This document shows, one piece after another, positions 1-9,367 of a stretch of 64,000 nucleotides of DNA (position 1 is the stretch's first letter; every line of letters begins with the position of its first letter). The stretch spans positions 4,782,469 to 4,846,468 of the forward strand of contig NZ_KI912613.1 of NCBI RefSeq assembly GCF_000519325.1, written 5' to 3'. The notes under the pieces were generated by a model. The model saw only the letters and a program-made list of their open reading frames with translations. It had not been told where the DNA came from and searched no databases. The DNA comes from Patulibacter minatonensis DSM 18081 (lineage in GTDB: Bacteria; Actinomycetota; Thermoleophilia; Solirubrobacterales; Solirubrobacteraceae). Both the position numbers and the translations under genes were made by a program.

Positions 1-1
1 G

Positions 2-1435
2 ATCGACGTCGCGATCGACCTCTCGACCGCCATGACCGCCGTCGGCGACTACCCCGGGGCCGTCGCGATGCTCGACGAGACCGCCGCCGGCGCGACGGGC
101 GACGCGGCCCTGCGGCTCGACGCGGTCCGCACGACGCTCGCGCTCTACGTCCCGCCGCTCGCCCCCGAGGCGCAGCGGCGCATGCTCGGGTACGCGACGC
201 TCGCGGGCGACACCCCCGCCGAGCGGATCGCCCTCGCGAACGCCGCGCTCGCCACCGCCTTCTCGACGGCGTCGCGGGCCGACGACGCCCATCCGCTGGC
301 CTTGCGGGCGCTGGCCGACGGCACGCTGCTCCAGGAGTCGGGCCTGGGCGCCCCGTGGGGCCAGTCCTCGTACGTGCTGCTGTTCGCCGAGGACTACGAC
401 CGCGTCGCCCGCGAGTGCGGCCACGCCGCGACCCTCGCCCGCGCCCAGGGGTCCCCCCTCGCCGCGACGTCGGTGGCCCTCGGTGGCCTCCAGCTCGAGC
501 TGATGCGCGGCGACCTCGCCGCCGCGATCGCGCACGGGGAGGGTGCCGTGGCGTACTGGGACGGACCGATGGCCGACACCGTCGTCGAGCGCTGGGCGAC
601 CGCGGCGGTCGGGTTCCTCGTCGACGCGGTCGCGCAGACCGGCGATCTCGCCCGGGCCCGCGAGCTCGTCGACGCGTGGAGCGCCCGCGGCGACCTCGAC
701 ACCCCCGAGCGGATCTTCGTCCGGTACGGGGCGAGCGTCCTCGCCGAGGCCGCGGGCGACCCGGTGGCCGCGCACGAGGAGGCCGCCGCGTTCGGCCGGA
801 TCTCGGCGCTCGTCGGCTACGAGGACCGCACGGCGCCGTGGCGTCTCGTCGCGGCGCGGGCGCTGCTCGCCCAGGGCCGGCGGGACGAGGCCGTCGCCCT
901 GGCCGACGAGGCGGTCGCGATCGCCCGTCGCTGGGGCACGCCCGGGGGGCTCGGGAACGCGCTGCACGCGCGGGCGCTGGCCGAGGAGCCCGCCGCCGGC
1001 GCCGAGGCGCTCGAGGAGGCCGTCGGCGTCCTCCGGACGTCGCAGCGGCGCGCCGTCCTCGCCGGCGCCCTGGTCGACCTCGGCGTGCTGCACCGCCGGG
1101 CCGGTCGCCGCCGGGACGCGCGGACCGTGCTCGAGGAGGGGATGGACCTCGCCGCCCGCAGCGGTGCCCGGCCGCTGGCCGAGCGCGCCCGGAGCGAGCT
1201 GCACGTCCTCGGCGCCCGACCACGCCGGTACCTCGCCAGCGGGGCCGAGAGCCTGACCGCCACGCAGCGGCGGATCGCGGAGCTCGTCGCCGAGGGGCTG
1301 ACGAACCGCGAGATCGCCCAGGCGGCCTTCATCACGCAGAAGACCGCCGAGACGCACGTCAGCGCGGTGCTGCGGAAGCTCGACGTCCGGCGCCGGACCG
1401 AGGTCGCCGCCGCGCTGGCGGAGCCCGGCGCCTGA
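2..1435 (+). CDS. LuxR-family transcriptional regulator, C-terminal part (5' end outside window)
   Basis: The frame is open from the first bases of the window, so the gene begins upstream; the ATG at 32 is probably internal. The visible part is a long Ala/Arg-rich helical region resembling the TPR-like repeats of large LuxR (LAL/MalT-type) regulators. It ends in a LuxR-type helix-turn-helix over roughly the last 60 residues, with motifs LTATQRRIAELVAEG, TNREIA and KTAETHVSAVLRKL. Family knowledge: such proteins bind promoters through this domain and often carry an N-terminal AAA ATPase, which would lie outside the window. Target genes cannot be told from the sequence. Confidence 0.85.
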   Translation: MDVAIDLSTAMTAVGDYPGAVAMLDETAAGATGDAALRLDAVRTTLALYVPPLAPEAQRRMLGYATLAGDTPAERIALANAALATAFSTASRADDAHPLALRALADGTLLQESGLGAPWGQSSYVLLFAEDYDRVARECGHAATLARAQGSPLAATSVALGGLQLELMRGDLAAAIAHGEGAVAYWDGPMADTVVERWATAAVGFLVDAVAQTGDLARARELVDAWSARGDLDTPERIFVRYGASVLAEAAGDPVAAHEEAAAFGRISALVGYEDRTAPWRLVAARALLAQGRRDEAVALADEAVAIARRWGTPGGLGNALHARALAEEPAAGAEALEEAVGVLRTSQRRAVLAGALVDLGVLHRRAGRRRDARTVLEEGMDLAARSGARPLAERARSELHVLGARPRRYLASGAESLTATQRRIAELVAEGLTNREIAQAAFITQKTAETHVSAVLRKLDVRRRTEVAAALAEPGA

Positions 1436-1441
1436 CCGCCC

Positions 1442-2686
1442 TCAGGAGCCGCGCAGGTGCGGCTTCAGCAGCGTCTGCCAGGCGTTGTCGATCTTCGTCC
1501 ACTCCGACGGGCAGCGCTCCAGTCGCGAGCGGCCGAGGATCCCGAGCGACCGGACCCCGTCGAAGTTCTCCTCGCTGGAGCCCGCGACGAGGCACGCGAT
1601 GTCGTAGGCCCGCTGAATGCTGAGGGAGTGCTCGTCCCAGTAGTCGGACTGCTTCAGCGCCTTCCGGTCGTCGAACAGGAGCCGGAAGAAGCGGGCGGCC
1701 TGGATCGCGTACGTCGCGCCGTTGTTCACGCCGCCGACGAGGAACACCGTCGCGAGCTGGTCGACCGAGTCCTCCTCGCGGCCGGTGAGCGGCAGCTCGA
1801 AGACGTCGGCGAACGCGTGCCCGAGCTCGTGGACGAGGATGAACCCGTCGATCGCCGCGATCTCGCCGCCGAGGTCGTCGTCGGTGATCTTCGGGTCGTT
1901 GCGGCGGATCACCGACGCGATGTAGTCGACGAACCCGTAGGAGAGCGTCACCGTCTTCGTGCTCGGGTCGTAGTTCGGCCCGACGAAGCCGCGCACCGCC
2001 TGGATCTTCAGGTCGGTCGGCAGGACGAAGCGCTGCGAGAAGCCGGCGGCGACCCCGTCGGTCCCGCCGACCTCGAGCAGCTGCTGGGCGAGCTTCTCCG
2101 TCTTCGTCCGGGGCGGCTCGTACTCGACGGTGATCTTGCCGGACGTCCCGTCCGCCCCCGTGTCGGCGCCCGTCACGCCCGCCACGCCGGCGAGCCGGTC
2201 GCCGGCCGCCCCGATCGCCGGGCTGTGGGCGATCAGGGCCTTGGTCGCCGCCGTCGCGGCCTCGACGTCCCCGCGGTCGGCGGCGGTCGCGATGTCCTGG
2301 AGGTCGGTCGCCCCCGTCTCCACCGCGGTGCGCAGGGCGGCGAGCTCATCGGAGGCGTCGGTCGGCGCCCGCAGCGCCCGGAGCGTCTCCAGGGCGGCGC
2401 GCGTGCGGTCCGCGAGGGCGGAGAACTGCTGGGCGAGCTCGGCGTTGCTGCGCTGGTCCGCGGACCTGATCGCGGTCTCGACGTCGGTACCGATCGAGCC
2501 GATCGTCGTCTTGCCCTCCGCGACCGCCAGCCGGAACGCCGCGGCCCCGCCGCCGTCGGGGGCCGGGGCCGTCGTGGTGGTGGTCGCGGACGCGCGGTCG
2601 GGTCCGTCGTCGCCTCCCCCGCACCCCGTCAGGGCGGCGGTGGCGAGCAGGGCGGACGCGAGCAACGAGGGGACTGGTCGGAGCAT
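1442..2686 (-). CDS. lipoprotein with DUF4344-type putative metallopeptidase domain
   Basis: The 414-residue protein starts with a lipoprotein signal, lipobox LTGC with Cys22, so it should be anchored outside the membrane. A Thr/Ala/Gly-rich linker and a helical region follow. The C-terminal half carries HELGH at residues 286-290 (zinc-protease type HExxH) inside ILVHELGHAFADVFELPL, then EEDSVDQLA, which matches the DUF4344 putative metallopeptidase pattern. The ATG at 2686 was chosen because it gives a compact signal peptide; an in-frame GTG at 2734 adds 16 non-signal-like residues. The gene converges on the LuxR gene with a 6-nt gap. Substrate unknown; activity is inferred from the HExxH motif only. 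Confidence 0.72.
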   Translation of the reverse strand: MLRPVPSLLASALLATAALTGCGGGDDGPDRASATTTTTAPAPDGGGAAAFRLAVAEGKTTIGSIGTDVETAIRSADQRSNAELAQQFSALADRTRAALETLRALRAPTDASDELAALRTAVETGATDLQDIATAADRGDVEAATAATKALIAHSPAIGAAGDRLAGVAGVTGADTGADGTSGKITVEYEPPRTKTEKLAQQLLEVGGTDGVAAGFSQRFVLPTDLKIQAVRGFVGPNYDPSTKTVTLSYGFVDYIASVIRRNDPKITDDDLGGEIAAIDGFILVHELGHAFADVFELPLTGREEDSVDQLATVFLVGGVNNGATYAIQAARFFRLLFDDRKALKQSDYWDEHSLSIQRAYDIACLVAGSSEENFDGVRSLGILGRSRLERCPSEWTKIDNAWQTLLKPHLRGS

Positions 2687-2889
2687 GGCGCGGAGGCTGA
2701 CGACGCGACCGTCGCCCAGCGACGGGACCCGCACCCCGAACTTTCCCGTCGCCGTGCCGCGGTCGACCCCGAACCCGGTGCCGGTCGGTCCCTGCGGCGC
2801 TGCCGAAACTCGGGGGTGGAGCCCCGGTCGTGGCCGAGCGCCGCATCGGGGAGCGTGCCCGGTCGTCGACCGACCCGAAGGAGCCCCCC

Positions 2890-3360
2890 GTGCCCACGAT
2901 CCGTACAGCCACCACCGCCGCGCTCGCCGCGCTGACCCTGTCCCTCGCCGCCTGTGGCGGGGACGACGGCGGCAGCGGCGACGGCACGCTCAGCAAGGGC
3001 GACCTGCAGTCGAAGGCCAACGCCGTCTGCAAGGACGTGGAGACGAGGCTGAAGGCCGTCACGCAGCCCAGCGACATCCAGGACGCGAACGTCGCGAGCG
3101 CGTACTTCGACAAGGTCGCGCCGCTGGCGACCGACCTCGTGGACCGCCTGAAGGCCCTGAAGCCGGGCGACGCGGAGAAGGCGGACTACGACGCGTTCAC
3201 CGCCGCGAGCACGAAGGTCTCCGACCTCCTGGGGACGCTCAAGGACAAGGCGAAGGCGAAGGACCAGAGCGGCCTGCAGGACCTCGCCAAGCTCGACCCG
3301 CTCGGGAGCGAGGCGAACGCCGCGGCGAAGAAGCTCGGCCTCGACGCCTGCGCCGACTGA
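2890..3360 (+). CDS. small secreted lipoprotein of unknown function
   Basis: The protein has 156 residues. The GTG at 2890 is preceded by GAAGGAG with a 6-nt spacer and gives a clean lipoprotein signal with lipobox LAAC (Cys22) followed by a Gly/Asp-rich tether. The mature part is helical and Lys/Asp/Ala-rich, with two cysteines (one near residue 44, one four residues from the end) that could form a disulfide. An upstream in-frame ATG at 2830 would bury the signal sequence. No enzymatic motif was recognised. It is divergent from the DUF4344 lipoprotein, with about 200 nt between their starts. Confidence 0.7.
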   Translation: MPTIRTATTAALAALTLSLAACGGDDGGSGDGTLSKGDLQSKANAVCKDVETRLKAVTQPSDIQDANVASAYFDKVAPLATDLVDRLKALKPGDAEKADYDAFTAASTKVSDLLGTLKDKAKAKDQSGLQDLAKLDPLGSEANAAAKKLGLDACAD

Positions 3361-3362
3361 CC

Positions 3363-3382
3363 CGCACCTCGGCCGGGGTGCG
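3363..3382 (+). terminator. hairpin after the small lipoprotein gene
   Basis: CGCACC and GGTGCG pair perfectly around an 8-nt loop, starting 3 nt after the stop codon. No T-run follows, as is common at this GC content, so the terminator role is inferred from position. Confidence 0.45.
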
Positions 3383-3448
3383 CTAGACGACGGCGCGCCC
3401 CCGGGCCGGGCGTGACGGGCCCGCGATCCGGGCTACGATCCCCGACCG

Positions 3449-4621
3449 ATGCCGACCCGAGCGACCAAGCGCGGCGACGACCGGACGCCGCTGGACGTCG
3501 ACTGCGACGTCCTGATCTGCGGCGCGAGCTTCGCCGGCCTGACCGTGGCGCGCGAGCTCGCCGGGTCCCCGGCGCGGCCCCGCGTCCTCGTGGTCGACCG
3601 GTACGAGATCGGCGAGCGCCAGACGTCCGCCTGCGCCGTGCCGGGGCCGTGGCTCGAGCTGCTCGGCCTGACGGACGCCGCGCTGCAGTCGTTCGACGAG
3701 ATCGTCGCCCACACGGCCGACCGGTCGTACTCGTGGGCGCTGCCCGAGCCGTTCGTCACGTTCGACTACCGGCGCCTCTGCCGCCTGCTGGCGGACCAGG
3801 GCGACTTCCTCTTCGAGACCGCGAAGGTCGAGGGCCTCGGTCCGCGCCCCGCGGTCCCGGGCGGTCCGATGACCGTGATCACCGACCGCGGGCCCGTCCG
3901 GGCGCCGCTGGTCGTCGACGCGCTCGGCTGGCGCCGGGTGCTCGCGCCGGAGTCCGAGGACGCGATCCAGCCGCCGGACGCGTACATGTCGCGCGGGCTC
4001 GAGGTCCACCCCGAGGGCCGCTCCGACGAGCTCGCGCTCTACCTCAACGACCGGTACGTGCCCGACGGGTACTCGTGGTCGTTCCCCGCCGGCGACGAGG
4101 TCCGCGTCGGCGTCGGCTCCTTCGACCCGCACCACCACGTGAAGGACCCGACGCTCCGGCTGGTGCAGGACCTCCGACGCGAGCCCGACGGGTTCCAGGG
4201 CAACTGGATCCCGCACCGCCTGCGGTCCGCGACGGGCGGCGGCGTCTTCTTCGTCGGCGACAGCGCGGGGCACTGCCTCCCGCTGACCGCCGAGGGGATC
4301 CGGCCGGCGTTCCACTTCGGGATCGCGCTCGGCCGGGAGCTCCGGGACGTCGTCGAGGGTCGACAGACGCGGGAGCAGGCGCTCCGGCGCTACGCGGGGA
4401 TCTCGGCGCAGAAGCACCCGGCCTACCGCTGGCTGCTCCGCCTGCAGCGGCTCGTCGGACGGGTGATCCCGCACCACCGGACGCTCGAGCTCGCGCTCCG
4501 CGCGACCTCGCCCCCGCGGGTCGGCCGGCGCGCGTGGAGCGCGTACCTGCGGACGCTCTCGGCGTCGACGTGGACCGCGGACGACCCCGAGGGCCGGCGG
4601 CCCTTCAGCCGCCGATCGTGA
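3449..4621 (+). CDS. FAD-dependent oxidoreductase, geranylgeranyl reductase-like
   Basis: The protein has 390 residues. The N-terminal Rossmann motif [20 protein letters not shown] binds the FAD ADP moiety. The second FAD motif, [20 protein letters not shown], lies near residue 270, and the linking region resembles the geranylgeranyl reductase/halogenase group of flavoproteins. No transmembrane segment is seen. Likely a soluble flavoprotein acting on an isoprenoid or aromatic substrate; the substrate is not predictable here. No strong ribosome binding site precedes the ATG. The last 17 nt overlap the 3' end of convergent purT. Confidence 0.75.
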   Translation: MPTRATKRGDDRTPLDVDCDVLICGASFAGLTVARELAGSPARPRVLVVDRYEIGERQTSACAVPGPWLELLGLTDAALQSFDEIVAHTADRSYSWALPEPFVTFDYRRLCRLLADQGDFLFETAKVEGLGPRPAVPGGPMTVITDRGPVRAPLVVDALGWRRVLAPESEDAIQPPDAYMSRGLEVHPEGRSDELALYLNDRYVPDGYSWSFPAGDEVRVGVGSFDPHHHVKDPTLRLVQDLRREPDGFQGNWIPHRLRSATGGGVFFVGDSAGHCLPLTAEGIRPAFHFGIALGRELRDVVEGRQTREQALRRYAGISAQKHPAYRWLLRLQRLVGRVIPHHRTLELALRATSPPRVGRRAWSAYLRTLSASTWTADDPEGRRPFSRRS

Positions 4622-5858
4622 CCGCCGCGGCCGCCGTCGTCGCCCGCGCGCGGGCCTCGTCGACGTCGGCTCCGCGGGCGAGCGCGACGCCGAGCCGGCG
4701 TCCGGGGCGCGCGTCCGGCTTGCCGAACAGCCGGACGTCGACGGCGGGATCGACCGCGTAGGCCGCCGCGACGCCCGCGAACGTCGGGGCGTCCCGGTCC
4801 GCGTCGCCGAGCACGACCGCGCTGGCGGCCGGTCCCAGCAGCGGCACGCGACCCGCGGCGTCGGTCGGCACCGGCAGCCCCAGGATCGCGCGCACGTGCA
4901 GCGCGAACTCCGACGCCGCCTGGCTGGCCATCGTGACCATCCCCGTGTCGTGCGGCCGCGGCGAGACCTCGGAGAAGAGGACCTCGTCGCCGGCGACGAA
5001 CAGCTCGACACCGAACAGGCCGAAGCCGCCGAGGCCGTCGGTGATCGTGCGGGCGATCTCCTCGGCGCGCGCGGCGGCCGCGTCGCTCATCGGCTGCGGC
5101 TGCCACGACTCGCGGTAGTCGCCGTCCTCCTGCGTGTGCCCGATGGGCGCGCAGAACGTCGTGCCCCCGGCGTGCCGGACGGTCAGGAGCGTGATCTCGT
5201 AGTCGAAGTCGACGAAGCCCTCGCAGATGACGGCCGACGCGCCGGTTCGGCCGGACTCCTGGGCGTACGTCCACGACGCGTCGGCGTCCTCGGGCCGCCG
5301 GACCACCGACTGGCCCTTGCCGCTCGACGACATCACCGGCTTGACGACGCACGGCACGAAGGCGCCCGACGCGGGCTGCAGCGCGGCGACGGCGTCACGG
5401 AGCTCTCCTGCCGTCGTACAGAAGCGGTACGGCGAGGTCGGGATCCCGAGCTCCTCCGCGGCCAGGCGCCGGATGCCCTCGCGGTCCATCGTCAGCCGGG
5501 CGGCGCGGGCGGTCGGGACGACGTGCAGGCCCTCGGCCTCGAGCTCCTCGAGGACCGGGGTCGCGATCGCCTCGATCTCCGGGACCACGAGCATCCGGGC
5601 GCAGGGACGCTCCCGCTCGGACCGCAGCAGCGCCCGCAGCGCGTCGGGGTCGGTCATCGCGATGGTGTGCGAGCGGTGCGCGACCTGCTGGGCGGGCGCG
5701 CCGTCGTAGCGGTCCACCGCGACGACCTCGCAGCCCAGCCGCATCGCCTCGATCGCGACCTCGCGCCCGAGCTCGCCGCTGCCGAGCAGGACCAGCCGGA
5801 CCGCGCCGGCGGTGCCGGGGGTGCCGAGGACGGGCGAGGAGGCGTCGGGCGCGGGCAT
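4605..5858 (-). CDS. purT: formate-dependent phosphoribosylglycinamide formyltransferase (PurT-type)
   Basis: PurT makes formyl-GAR from GAR, formate and ATP in purine synthesis. The 417-residue protein shows the N-terminal fold [19 protein letters not shown], the family stretch [17 protein letters not shown], then ATP-grasp features [21 protein letters not shown] and [15 protein letters not shown]. This matches PurT rather than PurK, and the length is near the usual 390-400. The ATG at 5858 is the first start that leaves only a short Pro/Ala tail before the fold. The gene stands alone, divergent from the NlpC/P60 gene across 226 nt. Confidence 0.9.
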   Translation of the reverse strand: MPAPDASSPVLGTPGTAGAVRLVLLGSGELGREVAIEAMRLGCEVVAVDRYDGAPAQQVAHRSHTIAMTDPDALRALLRSERERPCARMLVVPEIEAIATPVLEELEAEGLHVVPTARAARLTMDREGIRRLAAEELGIPTSPYRFCTTAGELRDAVAALQPASGAFVPCVVKPVMSSSGKGQSVVRRPEDADASWTYAQESGRTGASAVICEGFVDFDYEITLLTVRHAGGTTFCAPIGHTQEDGDYRESWQPQPMSDAAAARAEEIARTITDGLGGFGLFGVELFVAGDEVLFSEVSPRPHDTGMVTMASQAASEFALHVRAILGLPVPTDAAGRVPLLGPAASAVVLGDADRDAPTFAGVAAAYAVDPAVDVRLFGKPDARPGRRLGVALARGADVDEARARATTAAAAVTIGG

Positions 5859-6084
5859 CGGCCGGATGATGCCAGCGCACCCCCGGCCCGCGCCGCCCTC
5901 GGCAGCGCGCGCCGGATCCTGATTCTGCAAGACCGCTTGCAACGGGGGTCCGGGAGTTGGTCCCGCAGCGGTCCCGCCACTAGCGTCGCGCCCTGCTCGA
6001 CGTCCGTCGAGCGCCTTCGCCCGCCGTCGCCTGCCGCCCGACGCGAGCGCCCGCGCGTCCCCGCGCACGACATCACGAGGTTCC

Positions 6085-7278
6085 ATGCCGCCGACCCCAC
6101 GACGCCGACCCCTGCTGCGCGCCCTCGCAGCCACCGCCACCGGTGCCGCCGCCATCGCGGTCGGAGCCGGCGTGCCGTCGAACGGGTACGCCGACGTGGC
6201 CGCCGAGCGGGCCGCCGCCCAGTCGCTGCGGGAGAAGGTCGCCGCCGAGACCGCCCGGATCGAGCGGACGAGCGCCGGCCTCGCGGCCGCCGAGAGCCGC
6301 TTGAACGCGCTCGACCAGAAGGTCGACCTGCGGCAGGGCCAGGTGCAGAGGACGCAGGACGACCTCGTCCGCGCCCGCGTCCGCATGGCGACCCTGGAGC
6401 GCAAGGCCGAGAAGGCCACCGAGGTCCTCTCGGACAACCTCCAGAACGCCTACGAGTCCGGCCGCCCGGACCTCGTCTCCGTCGTCCTGACGTCCAAGGG
6501 CTTCAGCGACCTGCTCGAGCGGGTCGACTTCCTCAAGCGGGTCTCGGCCCACAACGGCCACATCCTCGACGAGACGCGCGACGCGAAGGACGCGGTGACG
6601 AAGCAGGCCGCCGACCTGAAGGTCATGCGGCAACGCTTCAGCGTGCTCGCGAAGGAGGCGGTCGAGGACCGCGACCAGGCCGACGTCGTCCGCAACGCCA
6701 TCCTGCGCCGCAAGCAGGCGCAGCTCGCCTCCCGCGCCGGGACCAGCGCGCAGCTGTCCCGCGTCCGCGGCCGGATCGCCCGGCTCGAGCGCGCCCAGGC
6801 CGCCGCGGCACGCGCCGCGCGCGAGCAGGCGTCGGCCACGCAGGCGGCCCCGCGCGCCGCGTCGGCCCCCTCGTCGGGCGGCGGCGGTGGCGGCGGCTCC
6901 AGCGCCGCGCCGTCGAGCAACGACGGCAGCGCCGTGGCGCGCGTCGTCGCGGCGGCCAACGAGATCGCGACCACGCCCTACGTGTGGGGCGGCGGCCACG
7001 GCGGGGCCAGCGGCGGCTACGACTGCTCCGGCTCCCTGAGCTACGCCCTCGCCGCCGGCGGCCTCCTGAGCTCGCCGTTGACGTCGGGCGCCTTCATGAG
7101 CTGGGGCGAGCCGGGTCCCGGCAAGCGGATCACCGTCTACGCCAACGGCGGCCACGCGTACATGGTCGTCGACGGCCGGCGCTACGACACCTCCGCGCTC
7201 AGCGGCGGCGGCACCCGCTGGACCACCGAGATGCGCAGCTCCGCCGGGTTCGTCGCCCGGCACCCGCCGGGGTACTAG
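6085..7278 (+). CDS. secreted NlpC/P60 peptidoglycan hydrolase with N-terminal coiled coil
   Basis: The 397-residue protein has a signal peptide (about residues 1-36), a long heptad-rich coiled coil (about 40-250), a Gly/Ser linker and a C-terminal NlpC/P60 domain. The catalytic Cys is C314 in YDCSGS and the His is H357 in GGHAYM; YVWGGGH precedes the Cys as in the family. Members cleave stem-peptide bonds in peptidoglycan, and the PcsB-like coiled coil usually ties activity to a division complex. GAGG sits just upstream of the ATG. No partner gene such as ftsEX is adjacent. Confidence 0.87.
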   Translation: MPPTPRRRPLLRALAATATGAAAIAVGAGVPSNGYADVAAERAAAQSLREKVAAETARIERTSAGLAAAESRLNALDQKVDLRQGQVQRTQDDLVRARVRMATLERKAEKATEVLSDNLQNAYESGRPDLVSVVLTSKGFSDLLERVDFLKRVSAHNGHILDETRDAKDAVTKQAADLKVMRQRFSVLAKEAVEDRDQADVVRNAILRRKQAQLASRAGTSAQLSRVRGRIARLERAQAAAARAAREQASATQAAPRAASAPSSGGGGGGGSSAAPSSNDGSAVARVVAAANEIATTPYVWGGGHGGASGGYDCSGSLSYALAAGGLLSSPLTSGAFMSWGEPGPGKRITVYANGGHAYMVVDGRRYDTSALSGGGTRWTTEMRSSAGFVARHPPGY

Positions 7279-7286
7279 ACCGGGCC

Positions 7287-7310
7287 CCGGCCCGAGCGTC
7301 TCGGGTCCGG
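7287..7310. terminator. hairpin between convergent genes
   Basis: CCGGCCCGAG pairs with CTCGGGTCCGG (one bulged base) around a 3-nt loop, 9 nt after the NlpC/P60 stop. It lies between that gene and the convergent importer ATPase, so it could stop both transcripts. No T-run. Confidence 0.5.
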
Positions 7311-7365
7311 ACGGCGTCGGACCTCGACAGGGCTCGGGCCACCCGGAAGGCCGGGCCCCGCGTCG

Positions 7366-8220
7366 CTACGTCGCCGCGGCAGGGAGCGACGGAGCCGGAG
7401 CGTGCTCCCGCTGCCGCTGCCGGGCGGCCGGGACGATCAGCGGCGTGCCGGTCTCCGGATCCGGGATGACGCGGCAGCGCAGCCCGAAGACGCGCTCGAC
7501 GAGCTCGGCGTCGACGATCTGCGACGGGTCGCCCTCCGCGACCACCGCGCCGTCGCGCATGGCGATCAGGTGCGTCGCGTAGCGGCAGGCGTGGTTGAGG
7601 TCGTGGAGCACCGCGACGAGCGTGCGGCCCTGGTCCTGGTGGAGCTCCGCGCAGAGGTCGAGGACCTCGATCTGGTGCGCGATGTCGAGGAACGTCGTCG
7701 GCTCGTCGAGCAGGACGATCGGGGTCTCCTGCGCGAGCACCATCGCCAGCCACACGCGCTGGCGCTGGCCGCCGGAGAGCTCGTCGACCGCCCGCGACGC
7801 GAGCTCCGTCACGTCGGTGGAGGCCATCGCCGCCGCGACGGCGCGCTCGTCCTCGCGGGACCACTGGCGCAGCAGGCCCTGGTGCGGGTAGCGGCCGCGC
7901 GCGACGAGGTCGGCGACGGTGATCGCGTCCGGGGCGATCGAGCTCTGCGGCAGCAGCCCGAGCCGGCGCGCGACCTCCTTGCTCGGGAGGCTCTGGATCG
8001 GGCCGCCGTCGAGGAGGACGGTGCCGACCGACGGCTTCAGCATCCGTGCCAGCGCGCGCAGGAGCGTCGACTTGCCGCAGGCGTTCGGGCCGACGATGAC
8101 CGTGAACGACCCGTCCGGGATCTCGACGGTGAGGTCGTGGGAGACCGCACGGGCGTCGTAGCCCAGCGAGAGCTCCTCCCCGCGCAGCCGCACGCCGCCG
8201 TCCGTCGCCGTGTCCGTCAT
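7366..8220 (-). CDS. iron-siderophore ABC importer, ATP-binding protein (FecE/FhuC type)
   Basis: It energises uptake of the ferric siderophore. Seen: Walker A GPNACGKST, Q-loop LLPQSS, signature LSGGQRQR, Walker B IVLLDEPTTFLD and switch His in VLHDLNHACRYA, all in the form typical of FecE/FhuC proteins. About 284 residues from the ATG at 8220; an in-frame GTG at 8256 would add 12 residues. It is the last gene of a three-gene operon behind two permeases, 58 nt after the previous stop. Which siderophore it handles is inferred from the adjacent biosynthesis genes. Confidence 0.9.
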   Translation of the reverse strand: MTDTATDGGVRLRGEELSLGYDARAVSHDLTVEIPDGSFTVIVGPNACGKSTLLRALARMLKPSVGTVLLDGGPIQSLPSKEVARRLGLLPQSSIAPDAITVADLVARGRYPHQGLLRQWSREDERAVAAAMASTDVTELASRAVDELSGGQRQRVWLAMVLAQETPIVLLDEPTTFLDIAHQIEVLDLCAELHQDQGRTLVAVLHDLNHACRYATHLIAMRDGAVVAEGDPSQIVDAELVERVFGLRCRVIPDPETGTPLIVPAARQRQREHAPAPSLPAAAT

Positions 8221-8278
8221 GCCGTGTCCCGTCGTCGAAGTCCCATGCCCGTCCACCGTGTCGTCGGTCCGTCGGCGC

Positions 8279-9367
8279 TCATGCCCTGCCGCCCCGCCAC
8301 TCGTTCGCCAGCAACCAGATCAGGTAGGCGCCACCGAGGACGCCCGTGACGACGCCGACCGCGAGCTGCTGGTCGGGGAAGAGCCGCTGGGCGGCGAAGT
8401 CGGAGACGAGCAGCAGGAGCGCGCCCGTCATCGCGGCGGCCCCCACCCCCGGTCCCGTCGCCGCCGTCAGGCGCCGCGCGATCTGCGGCGCCGAGAGCGC
8501 GACGAAGAGCACCGGGCCGGTGGCGGACGTCGCCACCGCGGTGAGGACGACGGCCAACAGCAGGAGCACGTTGCGCGCCCATCCGACCCGCACGCCGAGC
8601 GCGACGGCGGCGTCGTCGCCCATCTCGAGCATCCGCAGCTCGCGGGCCATGAGGAAGAAGATCGGCAGGACGACGGCGAGCGCGATCCCGACCGGGACCA
8701 CCTGCTCCCAGCCGCGGCCGTTCAGCGTGCCGGTGATCCAGACGTTGGCCTGGGCGGCCTCCTCGAGCTTCGCCCGGGTCTGGAGGTAGTCGATGACCGC
8801 GATCATCACGAAGCTGACGCCGACGCCGACGAGGATCAGGCGGTAGCCCTGGATCCCCTCTCCCCCGCGGTACGCGAGCAGCCAGATCACCGCGGCGGTC
8901 CCGAGGCCGCCGAGGAGCGCCCCGACGGCGACCGCGCCCGATCCGCCGTCGAACACGACGATCTGCAGCACCGCCCCGGCGGAGGCGCCGGACGTGAAGC
9001 CGATGATGTCGGGACTGCCGAGCGGGTTGCGCGTGACGCTCTGGAAGACCGCGCCGGCGGCGCCGAGCGCCGCGCCGACGAGGATCGCCGTGATCGCCCG
9101 CGGCAGGCGGATCGTCTCGATGATGAAGCGCTGGGCGTCGTCGCCGCCGCCGAAGAGGGCGCTGACGACCTCCCCCGGCGACATCTTGTAGGTGCCGGTC
9201 CCGACTGCCAGCACGAAGACCGCGACGGTCAGGACGAGGAGGATCCCGACGACGACGAGGACCCGCGGGGCGACGCGCAGCGTGATCCCGACGCCGGGGA
9301 CCCGGACGATCTGCCCGAGCCCCGTCCGCACCTGGTCCGGCGCGGGCTTCTTGACCATCGTGCTCAC
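8279..9367 (-). CDS. iron-siderophore ABC importer permease 2 (FecCD family)
   Basis: A 362-residue polytopic protein of the FecCD/BtuC permease family. Seen: the family segment IRLPRAITAILVGAALGAAG, then VTRNPLGSPDIIGFTSGA, and GPVLFVALSAPQIARRL, a coupling-helix region contacting the ATPase. About nine to ten hydrophobic segments follow a basic N-terminus. Its ATG overlaps the stop of permease 1 by 4 nt (ATGA), so the two are translationally coupled and presumably form a heterodimeric channel in the cytoplasmic membrane. Confidence 0.92.
   Translation of the reverse strand: MSTMVKKPAPDQVRTGLGQIVRVPGVGITLRVAPRVLVVVGILLVLTVAVFVLAVGTGTYKMSPGEVVSALFGGGDDAQRFIIETIRLPRAITAILVGAALGAAGAVFQSVTRNPLGSPDIIGFTSGASAGAVLQIVVFDGGSGAVAVGALLGGLGTAAVIWLLAYRGGEGIQGYRLILVGVGVSFVMIAVIDYLQTRAKLEEAAQANVWITGTLNGRGWEQVVPVGIALAVVLPIFFLMARELRMLEMGDDAAVALGVRVGWARNVLLLLAVVLTAVATSATGPVLFVALSAPQIARRLTAATGPGVGAAAMTGALLLLVSDFAAQRLFPDQQLAVGVVTGVLGGAYLIWLLANEWRGGRA

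Noticed and set aside
4605-6437. Longer start for purT at 6437
   Set aside because: The extra 193 residues are Arg/Ser/Ala-rich, match no PurT and run antisense to the NlpC/P60 gene; the ATG at 5858 fits the family.
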